Below are positions 1 through 9,831 of a DNA stretch of 64,000 nt, in pieces. A program made the translations under genes and the position numbers. The stretch is from Lysinibacillus fusiformis. GTDB lineage: Bacteria; Bacillota; Bacilli; Bacillales_A; Planococcaceae. The notes under the pieces were generated by a model that did no database searches, had not been told where the DNA came from, and saw only the letters and a program-made list of their open reading frames with translations. Positions within the stretch are counted from its first letter, which is position 1, and each line of letters starts with the position of its first letter. Where the stretch lies: NCBI RefSeq assembly GCF_003049525.1, contig NZ_PYWL01000009.1, positions 1 to 64,000 of the forward strand, written 5' to 3'.

Positions 1-132
1 TTTATGAAGGGTTTCAAGATACGAGTAGTTCGAGGAAGCAATAGAGAGAGGGAAGGAGCGTACTCAAGTACGTGACTGACTGAACGACAGCAGCTGACGA
101 AGAAATGCGATGTATATTGAAAGCCGAAAATA
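1..132 (+). other. 23S-5S rRNA spacer
   Basis: This is non-coding sequence directly upstream of the 5S gene, so it is read as the transcribed spacer of an rRNA operon whose 23S gene lies outside the window. It contains a small perfect hairpin, CGTAC-TCAA-GTACG, near 59-72. No tRNA gene is visible in it. The assignment rests on position only. Confidence 0.6.
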
Positions 133-249
133 GTCTAGTGATGATGGCAAAGAGGTCACACCCGTTCCCATACCGAACACGGAAGTTAAGCTCTTTAGCG
201 CCGATGGTAGTTGGGGGCTTCCCCCTGTGAGAGTAGGACGTCGCTAGGC
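133..249 (+). rRNA. rrf: 5S ribosomal RNA
   Basis: The 117-base segment shows the conserved bacterial 5S core (CCGAACACGGAAGTTAAG in the middle, then GCGCCGATGGTAGT) and closes on itself: the first nine bases pair with the last nine (GTCTAGTGA with TCGCTAGGC, two G-U pairs). It is a structural RNA of the 50S subunit and is followed directly by a strong terminator, so it is the last gene of its rRNA operon. Confidence 0.97.
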
Positions 250-257
250 ACTTATGA

Positions 258-290
258 AGTCATGGATATCTTCCATGGCTTTTTTATTTT
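258..290 (+). terminator. rRNA operon terminator
   Basis: A nine-base-pair stem (AGTCATGGA / TCCATGGCT, loop TATCT) is followed by an uninterrupted run of T starting at 280. It lies nine bases after the 5S gene. Confidence 0.92.
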
Positions 291-406
291 ATCAACTAAA
301 AAATCATGGTCTCATACACTACATATTAAATTTATACAGATGAAAAGATAACTAACATAGATAGCATTTCCTACTTATACTTGAACAGAATAACGGAGGA
401 ATGAAA

Positions 407-679
407 ATGAGGCATACTATTTTTTCGTCTCTTTCGATTTTTTGCCTACTCCTCACACTCTTAATGTTTGGTTATGATTCTACGAAAGGGTATGGGCGTT
501 TTTTAAAATTCCTTAATGACATCAGTATGTTAATGCCATTTATATTAGGTGGAATAGGTATTGTGAGTGCCCTTTTAGGTATTAAAGGAGAGTTTCGTTT
601 CATTCTTGTTGTCCTACATTCATTTTTATTGCTACTATTTCTAGGCATCTATATAAAAGCCTTGTATGGGTTTAGCTGA
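407..679 (+). CDS. small three-helix membrane protein
   Basis: I do not recognise a family. The product is about 90 residues and mostly hydrophobic, with three probable membrane segments: one near the N-terminus (TIFSSLSIFCLLLTLLMFGY), one around residues 43-60 and one at 65-85. It probably sits in the cytoplasmic membrane. GGAGGA at 395-400 is directly against the ATG at 401 but six bases from the ATG at 407, so 407 is the better start. A strong terminator follows at once, so it is a single-gene unit between the rRNA operon and yebG. Confidence 0.75.
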   Translation: MRHTIFSSLSIFCLLLTLLMFGYDSTKGYGRFLKFLNDISMLMPFILGGIGIVSALLGIKGEFRFILVVLHSFLLLLFLGIYIKALYGFS

Positions 680-690
680 ACGGTAATCCA

Positions 691-720
691 AACTGCGGAT
701 ATCCATCCGCAGTTTTTTTA
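691..720 (+). terminator. Rho-independent terminator
   Basis: A perfect ten-base-pair stem (AACTGCGGAT / ATCCGCAGTT, loop ATCC) followed by seven T. Confidence 0.93.
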
Positions 721-827
721 TATTTAATAAACAATTAATTTGTTCTTACACACTCCTAAGGCATCTCAAGGTATAATGAAGGAACAAGTGCTAGGAAATA
801 AATTAATGTATTGAAAGGGAGAAACAG

Positions 828-1031
828 TTGGGAAAGAAGCAAATTTGGTATGAAGTAAAAGAAAACGAGTCCATAGAAGAATGTTTAGAAAGAATGCGAC
901 ACGATGGGTACATGGCTATTGGTCGAAAAGAAGAGCCCCTTTTTCACTTAGTCGATGGTGAACCCACGTTATTACGTCAAAAAATTCAATTTAAAGCTAT
1001 ACCTACTCAAGATACGAATGATTTTAACTAA
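828..1031 (+). CDS. yebG: NETI motif-containing protein
   Basis: This 67-residue protein resembles the small YebG/NETI family, which is named after a short Asn-Glu-Thr-Ile motif; here the motif reads NESI at residues 13-16. The function of the family is unknown. In Bacillus subtilis yebG also lies just upstream of purE, so position supports the call. Translation starts at a TTG: AAAGGGAG lies seven bases upstream and no ATG is in frame. The stop codon runs into the PurR operator of the purine operon, so the two genes share almost no spacer. Confidence 0.85.
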   Translation: MGKKQIWYEVKENESIEECLERMRHDGYMAIGRKEEPLFHLVDGEPTLLRQKIQFKAIPTQDTNDFN

Positions 1032-1035
1032 AATC

Positions 1036-1069
1036 CGAACGTTTTTTTTGAGCTTATAAAAAATGTTCG
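1036..1069 (+). promoter_or_regulatory. inverted pair of PurBoxes (PurR operator)
   Basis: CGAAC at 1036-1040 and GTTCG at 1065-1069 lie in inverted orientation, each in AT-rich flanks (AAATCCGAACGTTTT and AAAAATGTTCGCATTT). This fits the PurBox pair bound by PurR, the PRPP-responsive purine repressor of Bacilli. The pair ends eleven bases before the -35 hexamer of the purE promoter. The same arms can form a hairpin (one G-U pair) followed by a T run, so the element may also terminate yebG transcription. The operator reading is inference from motif and position. Confidence 0.75.
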
Positions 1070-1079
1070 CATTTTTGCA

Positions 1080-1108
1080 TTGACGATAATACGATCCCTT
1101 GTTAAAAT
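1080..1108 (+). promoter_or_regulatory. sigma-A promoter of the purine operon
   Basis: TTGACG at 1080-1085 and TAAAAT at 1103-1108 are separated by 17 bases. Transcription would start near 1115, just upstream of the riboswitch aptamer. Confidence 0.85.
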
Positions 1109-1130
1109 GTGATAAGGAAAAACAAATAAA

Positions 1131-1200
1131 TCCCACATATATGCTAGAGGATTGGCTCTAGTGTCTCTACCCGGCACCGTAAATGCTGGACTATGCGGGA
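1131..1200 (+). promoter_or_regulatory. purine riboswitch, guanine class
   Basis: The three-helix purine aptamer is clear. P1 pairs TCCC.CAT with ATG.GGGA (one A-C mismatch), P2 is GCTAGAG / CTCTAGT, J2/3 reads GTCTCTACC, P3 is CCGGCA / TGCTGG with loop CCGTAAA, and J3/1 reads GACTATG. The C in GACTATG is the base that selects guanine or hypoxanthine; adenine switches have T there. L2 is GATTGG, one base shorter than the usual GATATGG. Guanine binding is expected to favour the downstream terminator. Confidence 0.93.
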
Positions 1201-1269
1201 AAGCACTTTTGGCTTTTATGAGAAGATCAATGTACGGTTTGTACATTGACAAATTCTTGCCCTAATAAG

Positions 1270-1330
1270 TCCTCAAGTAAGCTGCTTTCACGCGTAAAGG
1301 TAGAGAGTAGTTTATTTGAGGATTTTCTTT
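1270..1330 (+). terminator. riboswitch-controlled terminator before purE
   Basis: TCCTCAAGTAA at 1270-1280 pairs with TTATTTGAGGA at 1312-1322, and a T-rich run follows at 1323-1330. Between aptamer and terminator a further perfect hairpin (TCAATGTAC / GTACATTGA, 1227-1249) may take part in the switch. This is the expression platform of the guanine riboswitch. Confidence 0.85.
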
Positions 1331-1421
1331 GTAAAAAGGTAAAAAAAATTGCAGAGCTATTCATATAGAGGCTTGCACAATAATTGATCATTTTTCTATC
1401 GTTTAAAAGGAGCGACAATTT

Positions 1422-1910
1422 ATGAATCCGAAAATCGGTGTCATTATGGGTAGTTCAAGTGACTGGGAAACAATGAAACATGCATGTGATATTTTAGACG
1501 AATTACAAGTACCGTACGAAAAGAAGGTTGTATCTGCACATCGAACACCAGATTTAATGTTTGAGTATGCCGAAACAGCACGCAAACGGGGAATACAAGT
1601 AATTATAGCTGGGGCAGGTGGAGCCGCACATTTACCTGGAATGGTAGCAGCTAAAACAACTTTACCTGTAATCGGTGTACCAGTTCAATCACGTGCGCTG
1701 AATGGGCTTGATTCACTGTTATCCATCGTTCAAATGCCTGGTGGTGTGCCTGTAGCAACTGTAGCTATTGGGAAAGCGGGAGCAACAAACGCTGGTTTAC
1801 TAGCCGCTCAAATTTTGTCAACGACAGATGCAGAACTTGCTGAAGCATTAGATGCTCGACGTGAAGCTACAAAGCAGCAAGTATTAGAAAGCACAGGTGA
1901 CTTAGTGTGA
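1422..1910 (+). CDS. purE: N5-carboxyaminoimidazole ribonucleotide mutase
   Basis: PurE converts N5-CAIR, the product of PurK, to CAIR in IMP synthesis. The 162-residue length is usual for class I PurE. Visible signatures are GSSSDW at 10-15, SAHRTP at 38-43 with the catalytic His40, and [11 protein letters not shown] at 64-74, all part of the CAIR-binding site of the octamer. AAGGAG lies ten bases before the ATG. It is the first gene of the purine operon and overlaps purK by four bases. Its leader carries the guanine riboswitch. Confidence 0.98.
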   Translation: MNPKIGVIMGSSSDWETMKHACDILDELQVPYEKKVVSAHRTPDLMFEYAETARKRGIQVIIAGAGGAAHLPGMVAAKTTLPVIGVPVQSRALNGLDSLLSIVQMPGGVPVATVAIGKAGATNAGLLAAQILSTTDAELAEALDARREATKQQVLESTGDLV

Positions 1911-3031
1911 CAAAAATTATTTATCCTGGACAAACGATAGGTATTATAGGTGGGGGACAGCTTGGTCGAATGATGGCTCTTGCTGCAAAGGAGTCTGGTT
2001 TTAAAATTGCGGTACTTGAACCAGCAATGGACTCACCTTGTGGGCAAGTGGCAGATGTTCGTATTGTAGCTCCATATGATGATGAAGCTGCTTTAGAAGA
2101 ACTTGCAGAAGTCAGTGATGTTATCACATATGAATTTGAAAATATTGATTATGAAGGCTTAAAACGTTTATCACAAATGGCTTATGTTCCTCAGGGGGCC
2201 GAGTTAGTACGCATTACACAAAACCGTATAACCGAAAAAGAAGCCATTGTGAAAGCTGGTTGCCCAGTAGCACCATATATTGTTGCAAAAACTTATGAAG
2301 AATTAGTAGCCAATATTGATTCGATTGGTTATCCTTGTATAGTCAAAACAGCAAGCGGTGGTTATGATGGCAAGGGACAGCAGCTGTTAAAATCAACTGA
2401 AGATCTTCCATTAGCGAAAGAACTCTTCACGCATTCTTCATGTATTGCAGAAGGATTCGTGCCCTTCGTAAAAGAGGTATCGGTCATTGTTCAAAGAAAT
2501 GGTAGTGGTGAATCGTATTGTCAGCCAGTTGGAGAGAACATTCATGTTCATCATATTCTGCATGAAACAATTGTGCCTGCTCGCATAACAGAAAGCACAG
2601 CTCAGGCTGCGGAACGAGAAGCTTTAAAAATTGCTGATTACTTACATTTAGTAGGAACGTTAGCGGTAGAAATGTTCGTGTTAGAAGATGGTGGCATTGT
2701 TATTAATGAATTAGCACCAAGACCTCATAATTCAGGTCACTATTCAATAGAGGCGTGTAATGTTTCACAATTCCATCAGCATATACGAGCTGTGTGTGGT
2801 TGGCCATTACGTAAGCCAGAACTTTGGGCACCATCCATTATGATCAATGTATTAGGGCAGCATGTCGTGCCATTGAGTAACTCCATTGCTAAATATCCTG
2901 AATGGTCTATCCATCTTTATGGGAAAGCTGAAGCTAAGGTCAACCGTAAGATGGGCCATGTAACGATTATGACAAAAAACTTAGAAGAAACATTACAACA
3001 AATCGAGAGTTCTGGCATTTGGTCAGAATAG
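1907..3031 (+). CDS. purK: N5-carboxyaminoimidazole ribonucleotide synthase
   Basis: PurK uses ATP and bicarbonate to carboxylate AIR to N5-CAIR. The protein has 374 residues, normal for the family, with the N-terminal nucleotide-fold motif GGGQLGRM at 15-22 and a central ATP-grasp domain ([17 protein letters not shown], and the late metal-binding [12 protein letters not shown]). The start is a GTG inside the end of purE (GTGA overlap), which implies translational coupling. PurE and PurK are the usual pair in Bacilli. Confidence 0.97.
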   Translation: MTKIIYPGQTIGIIGGGQLGRMMALAAKESGFKIAVLEPAMDSPCGQVADVRIVAPYDDEAALEELAEVSDVITYEFENIDYEGLKRLSQMAYVPQGAELVRITQNRITEKEAIVKAGCPVAPYIVAKTYEELVANIDSIGYPCIVKTASGGYDGKGQQLLKSTEDLPLAKELFTHSSCIAEGFVPFVKEVSVIVQRNGSGESYCQPVGENIHVHHILHETIVPARITESTAQAAEREALKIADYLHLVGTLAVEMFVLEDGGIVINELAPRPHNSGHYSIEACNVSQFHQHIRAVCGWPLRKPELWAPSIMINVLGQHVVPLSNSIAKYPEWSIHLYGKAEAKVNRKMGHVTIMTKNLEETLQQIESSGIWSE

Positions 3032-3044
3032 AAGGAGATACGCA

Positions 3045-4340
3045 ATGATTGAACGTTACACAAGACCCGAAATGGGCGCAATATGGACAGAACAAAATAA
3101 ATATCAAGCTTGGCTAGAAGTAGAAATCCTAGCTTGTGAGGCGTGGGCAGAAATAGGTGATATTCCGAAAGAGGATGTTGCTAAAATTCGTGAAAATGCT
3201 TCATTTGATGTGAACCGTATTTTAGAAATTGAACAAGAAACTCGTCATGACGTAGTGGCCTTTACACGTGCCGTTTCGGAAACACTTGGTGAGGAACGTA
3301 AATGGGTACATTATGGACTAACTTCTACAGACGTAGTTGACACAGCACTTTCTTATTTAATCAAACAAGCAAATGATATTTTACGTAAAGATATCGTGAA
3401 TTTCATTGATATTATTGCTGCTAAGGCAAAAGAACATAAACATACAGTGATGATGGGCCGTACACATGGCGTCCATGCAGAGCCAACAACTTTCGGTTTA
3501 AAGCTTGGTTTATGGTATGAGGAAATGAAGCGTAACCTGGAACGTTTTGAAGCAGCCGCTAAAGTTATTGAAACAGGGAAAATGTCTGGCGCTGTTGGAA
3601 CATATGCCAATATCGATCCTCGCGTTGAGCAATATGTTTGTGATCAACTAGGTCTGGCTGCATCACCAATTTCAACACAAACTTTACAGCGTGATCGTCA
3701 TGCGCAATATTTAGGTGCATTAGCTTTAATTGCTACTTCCATTGAAAAATTTGCAACAGAAATTCGCGGTTTACAGAAATCTGAAACGCGTGAAGTGGAA
3801 GAAGCTTTTGCAAAAGGTCAAAAAGGATCATCAGCAATGCCACATAAACGTAATCCAATCGGTTCTGAAAATATGGTTGGAATGTCGCGTTTAATGCGTG
3901 GATACATGGTGACAGCTTATGAAAATGTCGCTTTATGGCATGAACGTGATATTTCTCATTCTTCTGCAGAACGCGTTATTTTACCGGATGCAACAATTAC
4001 TCTTAACTATATGTTAAGTCGCTTCGGTAATATAGTGAAAAACTTAACAGTATTCCCTGAAAACATGAAACGTAATATGACTCGCACATATGGCCTTATT
4101 TACTCTCAGCGCATTTTGTTAGCATTAATTGATAAAGGATTAGTACGTGAGGAAGCGTATGATACTGTACAGCCTTTAGCTATGCAAGCGTGGGACGAAC
4201 AGGTACAGTTCCGCACATTAGTCGATGGAAGTGAAAAAATCACATCTTATTTAACAAAAGAAGAGCTGGATGAGTGCTTCGATTACAACTACCACTTACA
4301 GCATGTCGATATGATTTTTGAACGTCTAGGACTTAACTAA
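3045..4340 (+). CDS. purB: adenylosuccinate lyase
   Basis: PurB splits fumarate from SAICAR and from adenylosuccinate, so it acts both in IMP synthesis and in the AMP branch. It has 431 residues and the fumarase/aspartase superfamily signatures: [10 protein letters not shown] at 138-147 with the catalytic His141, and the flexible loop [11 protein letters not shown] at 261-271 carrying the catalytic serine. AAGGAG precedes the ATG. It lies 13 bases after purK. A 130-base gap with a strong hairpin separates it from purC. Confidence 0.98.
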   Translation: MIERYTRPEMGAIWTEQNKYQAWLEVEILACEAWAEIGDIPKEDVAKIRENASFDVNRILEIEQETRHDVVAFTRAVSETLGEERKWVHYGLTSTDVVDTALSYLIKQANDILRKDIVNFIDIIAAKAKEHKHTVMMGRTHGVHAEPTTFGLKLGLWYEEMKRNLERFEAAAKVIETGKMSGAVGTYANIDPRVEQYVCDQLGLAASPISTQTLQRDRHAQYLGALALIATSIEKFATEIRGLQKSETREVEEAFAKGQKGSSAMPHKRNPIGSENMVGMSRLMRGYMVTAYENVALWHERDISHSSAERVILPDATITLNYMLSRFGNIVKNLTVFPENMKRNMTRTYGLIYSQRILLALIDKGLVREEAYDTVQPLAMQAWDEQVQFRTLVDGSEKITSYLTKEELDECFDYNYHLQHVDMIFERLGLN

Positions 4341-4392
4341 TATTTATTTCGCCAATAAAAAAATAAATGTTAGTGCCACCAGTAAATGCTTC

Positions 4393-4425
4393 AGAATTGA
4401 ACCGTGGAGAACACGGTTCGATTCT
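4393..4425 (+). other. intra-operon stem-loop between purB and purC
   Basis: AGAATTGAACCGTG pairs with CACGGTTCGATTCT over 14 base pairs (one G-U) around a GAGAA loop. No T run follows, so it should not terminate by itself. It sits in the longest gap of the operon and could be a processing or stabilising element. Confidence 0.7.
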
Positions 4426-4470
4426 GATCATTCATAAAAGCGTATCTCATAATATCAGGGGGAAAAACGA

Positions 4471-5181
4471 ATGACTAAAGGTCAACTTTTGTATGAGGGT
4501 AAAGCAAAAAAATTGTATACAACGGAGGAGCCAAATGTGCTGCTTGTTGAGTACAAGGATAGTGCGACTGCATTCAATGGTGAAAAGAAAGAGGAAATAG
4601 AAGGTAAAGGCATTTTAAATAATCGCATTACTTCATTAATTTTCGAAAAATTACAAGGAAACGGAATTGCGTCACATTTCGTAAAACAATTATCTGATAC
4701 GCAACAACTTGTAAGAAAAGTAGATATTATCCCGATTGAAGTAGTCGTTCGTAATATAGTTGCAGGAAGTTTAGCAAAACGTATTGGACTTGAAGAGGGC
4801 ACACCTTTAAAACGACCAATCGTTGAGTTTTACTATAAAGACGATGAGTTAGGTGATCCATTCATCACAACAGAGCATATAGACATTCTGGAGCTTGCAA
4901 CGTCTGCTGAAGTATCGGCTATTTACGAGAAGGCACTAGCTATTAACAAAGTTCTACAGCCAATCTTTGCTGATGTTAATGTGACACTAATTGATTTTAA
5001 ATTAGAGTTTGGCCGTGATGCAGATGGCCATGTATTATTGGCAGATGAAATTTCACCAGATACATGTCGACTTTGGGATGCAACAACGAAGCAAAAGTTA
5101 GACAAAGATGTTTTTCGTAGAGACCTTGGTAATTTAACTGAAGTTTATACTATTATACTTTCTAGACTCGGAGGCAAATAA
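4471..5181 (+). CDS. purC: SAICAR synthase
   Basis: PurC joins aspartate to CAIR with ATP, giving SAICAR for PurB. The 236-residue protein starts with the typical GQLLYEGKAKKLYTT segment (nucleotide-binding strands) and has the family signature PIEVVVRNIVAGS near residue 90, followed by the late DEISPDTCRLWD motif near 190. GGGGG at 4459-4463 gives an adequate ribosome site. purS begins two bases after its stop. Family-typical length and no anomaly. Confidence 0.98.
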   Translation: MTKGQLLYEGKAKKLYTTEEPNVLLVEYKDSATAFNGEKKEEIEGKGILNNRITSLIFEKLQGNGIASHFVKQLSDTQQLVRKVDIIPIEVVVRNIVAGSLAKRIGLEEGTPLKRPIVEFYYKDDELGDPFITTEHIDILELATSAEVSAIYEKALAINKVLQPIFADVNVTLIDFKLEFGRDADGHVLLADEISPDTCRLWDATTKQKLDKDVFRRDLGNLTEVYTIILSRLGGK

Positions 5182-5183
5182 CA

Positions 5184-5432
5184 ATGAAAAAAGTAAAAAT
5201 CTATGTAACATTACGTGAGAGCATTCTTGATCCACAAGGCTCTGCAGTACAGGGTTCTTTAGCTAAAATGGGCTACGGTGAAGTAGAGGATTTACGTATC
5301 GGTAAATATCTTGAACTATCAATTAAAGATTCAGAGCGTGACATTGATACTCTAGTAAAAGAAATGTGTGAAAAGGTTTTAACGAACGTTGTAATTGAGG
5401 ACTACCGTTATGAAGTCGAGGAGGCTAACTAA
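5184..5432 (+). CDS. purS: FGAM synthase subunit PurS
   Basis: PurS is the 82-residue structural subunit that, with PurQ and PurL, forms the three-part formylglycinamidine ribonucleotide synthase of Gram-positive bacteria. The sequence has the family pattern: [19 protein letters not shown] at the start of the fold and LRIGKYLEL in the second strand. It lies two bases after purC and two before purQ, with a GGAGG inside the preceding gene. Confidence 0.97.
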   Translation: MKKVKIYVTLRESILDPQGSAVQGSLAKMGYGEVEDLRIGKYLELSIKDSERDIDTLVKEMCEKVLTNVVIEDYRYEVEEAN

Positions 5433-5434
5433 TC

Positions 5435-6118
5435 ATGAAATTCGCAGTACTCGTATTCCCTGGGTCAAACTGTGATATCGATATGTATCATGCGATTAAA
5501 GACGAGCTAGGTGAAGAAGTAGAATATGTATGGCATACAGCAACAGATCTAAGTGGCTTTGATGGCGTATTAGTACCTGGAGGATTTTCATATGGAGATT
5601 ATCTTCGTTGTGGTGCAATGGCTAATCAATCTAACATTATGGCAGAAGTTAAGAAAGCAGCAGACGCTGGTAAACCTGTACTAGGTGTATGTAATGGATT
5701 CCAAATTCTAACAGAAACAGGGCTATTGCCAGGTGCTTTATTACGCAATAAAAACTTGAAATTTATGTGCCGTACAGTGAAGCTAAAAGTGGAGAACAAC
5801 AATACATTATTCACAAACCAATACGAGCAAGATCAAATTATTCATATCCCAATCGCACATGGTGAAGGGAATTACTACTGTGATGAGGAGACTTTACAAT
5901 CACTAAAAGATAATAATCAAATCGTATTCACATACTCAGGCGACAATCCAAATGGTTCTTTAGAAGATATCGCAGGGATTATAAACGAGCGCGGCAATGT
6001 ATTAGGGATGATGCCTCACCCAGAACGAGCTGTTGATGCACTGGTGGGTGGCGCAGACGGTTTAGCAGTATTTAAATCAATTGTGAAGCAGTGGAGGGAA
6101 AATCATGTCAACAACTAA
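5435..6118 (+). CDS. purQ: FGAM synthase glutaminase subunit PurQ
   Basis: PurQ hydrolyses glutamine and passes ammonia to PurL. The 227-residue class I amidotransferase has the nucleophile Cys86 in VLGVCNGFQ and the His195/Glu197 pair in MPHPER. An early VFPGSNCD motif is also typical of PurQ. The ATG is placed by a GGAGG at the end of purS. The 3' end overlaps purL by 14 bases, so the two subunits are probably made in step. Confidence 0.98.
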   Translation: MKFAVLVFPGSNCDIDMYHAIKDELGEEVEYVWHTATDLSGFDGVLVPGGFSYGDYLRCGAMANQSNIMAEVKKAADAGKPVLGVCNGFQILTETGLLPGALLRNKNLKFMCRTVKLKVENNNTLFTNQYEQDQIIHIPIAHGEGNYYCDEETLQSLKDNNQIVFTYSGDNPNGSLEDIAGIINERGNVLGMMPHPERAVDALVGGADGLAVFKSIVKQWRENHVNN

Positions 6119-8339
6119 GTTTGAGCCAACAGCACAGCAAATTAAAGACGAAAAGCTATACGCTGGTATGGGGATGTCAGACGAAGAATTTGCATTGGTA
6201 GAAGGTATTTTAGAACGTCTACCTAATTGGACAGAGACAGGTCTTTTCTCAGTAATGTGGTCTGAGCACTGCTCATACAAAAATTCAAAGCCGGTATTAC
6301 GTAAATTCCCTACAAAGGGGCCACAAGTTTTACAAGGACCTGGTGAAGGTGCAGGTATTGTTGATATCGGTGACGAGCAAGCCGTAGTGTTTAAAATGGA
6401 GTCTCATAACCATCCATCTGCAATTGAGCCATATCAAGGGGCTGCCACTGGTGTTGGCGGTATTATCCGTGATGTTTTCTCTATGGGGGCACGTCCTATC
6501 GCCATGCTGAACTCATTACGCTTTGGTGAATTAAAATCAGCGCGAGGTAAATATCTATTTGAAGAAGTCGTAGCTGGGATCGCTGGATATGGTAACTGTA
6601 TCGGTATCCCTACAGTAGGTGGCGAAATTCAATTTGATCCTTGCTATGAAGGCAATCCACTTGTTAATGCCATGTGTGTAGGCTTAATTGATCATAAAGA
6701 TATTCAACGAGGTATTGCAGCAGGTGTTGGAAATACAGTTATGTACGTGGGTGCGAAAACAGGACGAGACGGAATTCATGGTGCGACATTTGCTTCTGAA
6801 GAATTAACAGAGGAATCAGAAAATCAACGTCCAGCGGTACAAGTAGGGGACCCATTCATGGAGAAGCTTTTACTTGAAGCATGTTTAGAAGTTGTAAAAT
6901 CTGATGCTCTAGTTGGGATTCAAGATATGGGCGCAGCTGGTCTTACTTCTTCTTCAGCAGAAATGGCTTCAAAGGCTGGTTCTGGTGTAGAAATGAATTT
7001 AGATTTAGTACCTCAACGTGAGACAGGTATGACAGCATACGAAATGATGCTATCTGAATCTCAAGAACGAATGCTATTAGTTGTGAAAAAGGGTCGCGAA
7101 GATGAAATTAAGGCGATTTTTGATAAATATGATTTAGATGCGGTAGCAATTGGCCGTGTAACAGATGATAAAATGCTTCGTCTTTTACACAATGGACAAG
7201 TAGTGGCAGAAGTACCTGCTGATGCGTTAGCTGAGGATGCACCAGTTTACCATAAACCATCTGCTGAACCTGCTTACTATGCTCAGTTCCAAGCAATTGA
7301 CAATACAGAGCCAGCTGTTATGGATTATAAAGAAACATTAAATGCTTTATTAAAAGCACCGACAATTGCTTCGAAAGAATGGGTTTACGATCAGTACGAT
7401 TATCAGGTTCGTACGTCAACTGTTGTTAAACCAGGCTCAGATGCTGCCGTTATTCGTGTACGTGGTACAAATAAAGGGTTAGCCATGACAACAGACTGCA
7501 ACTCTCGCTATATTTATTTAGATCCAGAGGTGGGCGGAGCTATTGCAGTGGCTGAAGCAGCTCGTAATATTGTTGCTTCTGGTGGTACACCACTTGCAAT
7601 TACAGACTGCTTAAACTTTGGTAATCCAGAGAAGCCAGAAATCTTCTGGCAAATTGAAAAATCTGCTGATGGTATTTCGGCTGCATGTACAGCATTGAAT
7701 GCACCAGTGATTGGCGGTAACGTATCGCTTTATAATGAGCGTTCAGGTGAAGCCGTTTATCCAACACCAACAATTGGTATGGTAGGTCTAATTGAAGACT
7801 TAGCACATGTTACAACACAGGAAGTAAAAGCTGCAGGAGATATCGTATTTGTCATTGGTGAAACAACGACTGAGTTCGGTGGTTCAGAGCTTCAAAAATT
7901 ATTAAATAATGGCGTTATTTCTGGGAAAGCACCAGCTATCGATCTAGAGGTGGAAGCAGCCCGTCAGCAGGCTTTATTAAAAGCTATAAAAGCTGGTCTT
8001 GTACAGTCTGCACATGATGTCGCTGAAGGTGGTCTTGCAGTGGCTATTGCAGAAAAAACTTTCAGTGCAAATGGACTTGGTGTTGATGTTACATTAACGG
8101 GTTCTGCTACAACTGTGTTATTCAGTGAAAGTCAATCACGTTTTGTTGTTACAGTTAAAGAAGAACATGCAGCTGCATTTGTCGAAATCATCAAAGATGC
8201 TCATAAAATTGGTGTCGTAACAAACGATGCACTTGTTAAAATCAACGGGGACAAAGGTGTGCTTGTAGAAGGTACAGTGGAGGAATTCCGTTCTAATTGG
8301 AAAGGAGCAATCCCATGCTTGCTGAACTCAGAGGCTTAA
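6105..8339 (+). CDS. purL: FGAM synthase large subunit PurL
   Basis: PurL uses ATP and ammonia from PurQ to convert FGAR to FGAM. It is the small type (744 residues, no fused glutaminase), as in other Bacilli with separate PurS and PurQ. The signature [10 protein letters not shown] at 51-60 and the two repeated AIRS-like halves ([16 protein letters not shown] in the first, [18 protein letters not shown] in the second) are visible. The start ATG follows GGAGGG and lies inside purQ. The end overlaps the start of purF. Confidence 0.98.
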   Translation: MSTTKFEPTAQQIKDEKLYAGMGMSDEEFALVEGILERLPNWTETGLFSVMWSEHCSYKNSKPVLRKFPTKGPQVLQGPGEGAGIVDIGDEQAVVFKMESHNHPSAIEPYQGAATGVGGIIRDVFSMGARPIAMLNSLRFGELKSARGKYLFEEVVAGIAGYGNCIGIPTVGGEIQFDPCYEGNPLVNAMCVGLIDHKDIQRGIAAGVGNTVMYVGAKTGRDGIHGATFASEELTEESENQRPAVQVGDPFMEKLLLEACLEVVKSDALVGIQDMGAAGLTSSSAEMASKAGSGVEMNLDLVPQRETGMTAYEMMLSESQERMLLVVKKGREDEIKAIFDKYDLDAVAIGRVTDDKMLRLLHNGQVVAEVPADALAEDAPVYHKPSAEPAYYAQFQAIDNTEPAVMDYKETLNALLKAPTIASKEWVYDQYDYQVRTSTVVKPGSDAAVIRVRGTNKGLAMTTDCNSRYIYLDPEVGGAIAVAEAARNIVASGGTPLAITDCLNFGNPEKPEIFWQIEKSADGISAACTALNAPVIGGNVSLYNERSGEAVYPTPTIGMVGLIEDLAHVTTQEVKAAGDIVFVIGETTTEFGGSELQKLLNNGVISGKAPAIDLEVEAARQQALLKAIKAGLVQSAHDVAEGGLAVAIAEKTFSANGLGVDVTLTGSATTVLFSESQSRFVVTVKEEHAAAFVEIIKDAHKIGVVTNDALVKINGDKGVLVEGTVEEFRSNWKGAIPCLLNSEA

Positions 8340-9739
8340 ACGAAGAATGTGGGGTGTTTGGCATTTGGGGTAACCCAAATCCAGCGCACCTTAGTTATTA
8401 CGGGCTTCATGCTCTTCAACACCGTGGTCAAGAAGGCGCAGGTATCGTCGTTTCTGATGGTCAGCACCTTCGCGCGGTAAAAGGCGAAGGACTAGTTAAT
8501 GATGTTTTCAACGAAGATAAATTAAAGGCAGTGAACGGCAAAGCAGCAATTGCCCATGTTCGTTATACAACTGCTGGTGGTGGTGGTATTGAAAATGTAC
8601 AGCCATTATTATTCCATTCCTCAACTGGTAGCCTTTCCATTGCCCATAACGGTAACTTAGTCAATGCGACACATCTGAAACAGTATTTAGAGCGACAAGG
8701 TAGTATTTTTCATTCTAGCTCTGATACAGAAGTGCTGGCGCATCTTATTAAGAAAAGTTCGCATTCACCATTTCGGGCTAAGGTGAAAAATGCCCTTTCA
8801 TTATTAAAGGGTGCGTATTCTTGCTTAATTATGACAAAGGATGAAATGCTTGTTGCACGTGATCCACATGGTTTACGCCCGCTCTCTCTTGGAAAGTTAG
8901 GAGAAGGCTGGGTAGTAGCTTCTGAAACTTGTGCATTTGATTTAATAGGAGCAGAATTCGTTCGTTCTGTAGAACCAGGTGAATTATTGATTATTAACGA
9001 TGAGGGCGTTAAGTCAGACCGCTTTGCTGATATGGAAAAGCGTTCTATGTGTGCGATGGAATATGTATATCTGGCACGTCCTGATTCGGATATTGATGGT
9101 ATTAATGTCCATATGGCACGTAAACGTATGGGGAAACAGCTTGCTCGTGAATGTGCACATATTGAGGCTGATGTTGTAACTGGGGTACCAGATTCTAGTA
9201 TTTCAGCTGCCATCGGTTTTGCAGAAGAAAGTGGTATACCTTATGAACTTGGTCTGATTAAAAATCGTTATGTAGGACGTACTTTTATTCAACCGACACA
9301 GGAATTACGCGAACGTGGTGTGAAAATGAAGCTTTCACCAGTTGTTCAAGTTGTCAAAGGTAAACGCGTAGTTATGGTGGACGATTCTATTGTACGCGGA
9401 ACAACTTCACGTCGAATTGTCAAAATGTTAAAAGATGCTGGTGCAGCAGAGGTTCACGTGGTTATTTCGTCCCCACCTATGACAAATCCTTGTTATTATG
9501 GCATTGATACGTCAACACATGAGGAACTTATTGCATCTAGTCATAAAGTAGATGAAATTCGTGAAGTAATTGGTGCAGATTCTCTGACTTTCCTTTCTGT
9601 TGAAGGCATGGTTGAGACCATTGCACGTCCATATGAAGATGAAAACCGTGGACTATGCCTTGCATGCTTTACAGGTAAATATCCAACTGAGATATTCCCG
9701 GATACCATCTTACCACATGAAAAGGAACTATTACGTTAA
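8315..9739 (+). CDS. purF: amidophosphoribosyltransferase
   Basis: PurF makes phosphoribosylamine from PRPP and glutamine, the committed step of the pathway. The ATG at 8315 is preferred over an upstream TTG because AAAGGAG lies eight bases before it and it gives the Bacillus-type propeptide [11 protein letters not shown] before Cys12, the N-terminal nucleophile freed on maturation. The PRPP loop [16 protein letters not shown] and a C-terminal CLAC pair, expected to bind an iron-sulphur cluster, are present. About 474 residues. The start lies within the end of purL. Confidence 0.97.
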   Translation: MLAELRGLNEECGVFGIWGNPNPAHLSYYGLHALQHRGQEGAGIVVSDGQHLRAVKGEGLVNDVFNEDKLKAVNGKAAIAHVRYTTAGGGGIENVQPLLFHSSTGSLSIAHNGNLVNATHLKQYLERQGSIFHSSSDTEVLAHLIKKSSHSPFRAKVKNALSLLKGAYSCLIMTKDEMLVARDPHGLRPLSLGKLGEGWVVASETCAFDLIGAEFVRSVEPGELLIINDEGVKSDRFADMEKRSMCAMEYVYLARPDSDIDGINVHMARKRMGKQLARECAHIEADVVTGVPDSSISAAIGFAEESGIPYELGLIKNRYVGRTFIQPTQELRERGVKMKLSPVVQVVKGKRVVMVDDSIVRGTTSRRIVKMLKDAGAAEVHVVISSPPMTNPCYYGIDTSTHEELIASSHKVDEIREVIGADSLTFLSVEGMVETIARPYEDENRGLCLACFTGKYPTEIFPDTILPHEKELLR

Positions 9740-9831
9740 GAAATACATCGCAATGAATGAGTCTCTTCTAGGAGATTATAAAAAGTTCTAGGATACTCGT
9801 AGGCGATTTAGATGATAAGGAGGAACTCTGC

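Noticed and set aside
1-132. 3' end of 23S rRNA at the left edge
   Set aside because: No conserved 23S terminal sequence is seen; the stretch fits a spacer, so no 23S feature was called.
1028-1252. minus-strand ORFs across the purE leader
   Set aside because: The region is explained by the PurR operator, promoter and riboswitch; these frames are antisense to it.
4341-4470. T-box or riboswitch between purB and purC
   Set aside because: There is a strong stem, but no T-box sequence, no known aptamer core and no terminator pair.
8710-9213. 167-codon open frame on the minus strand inside purF
   Set aside because: It is antisense to the conserved purF coding sequence, has no ribosome site and resembles no family.
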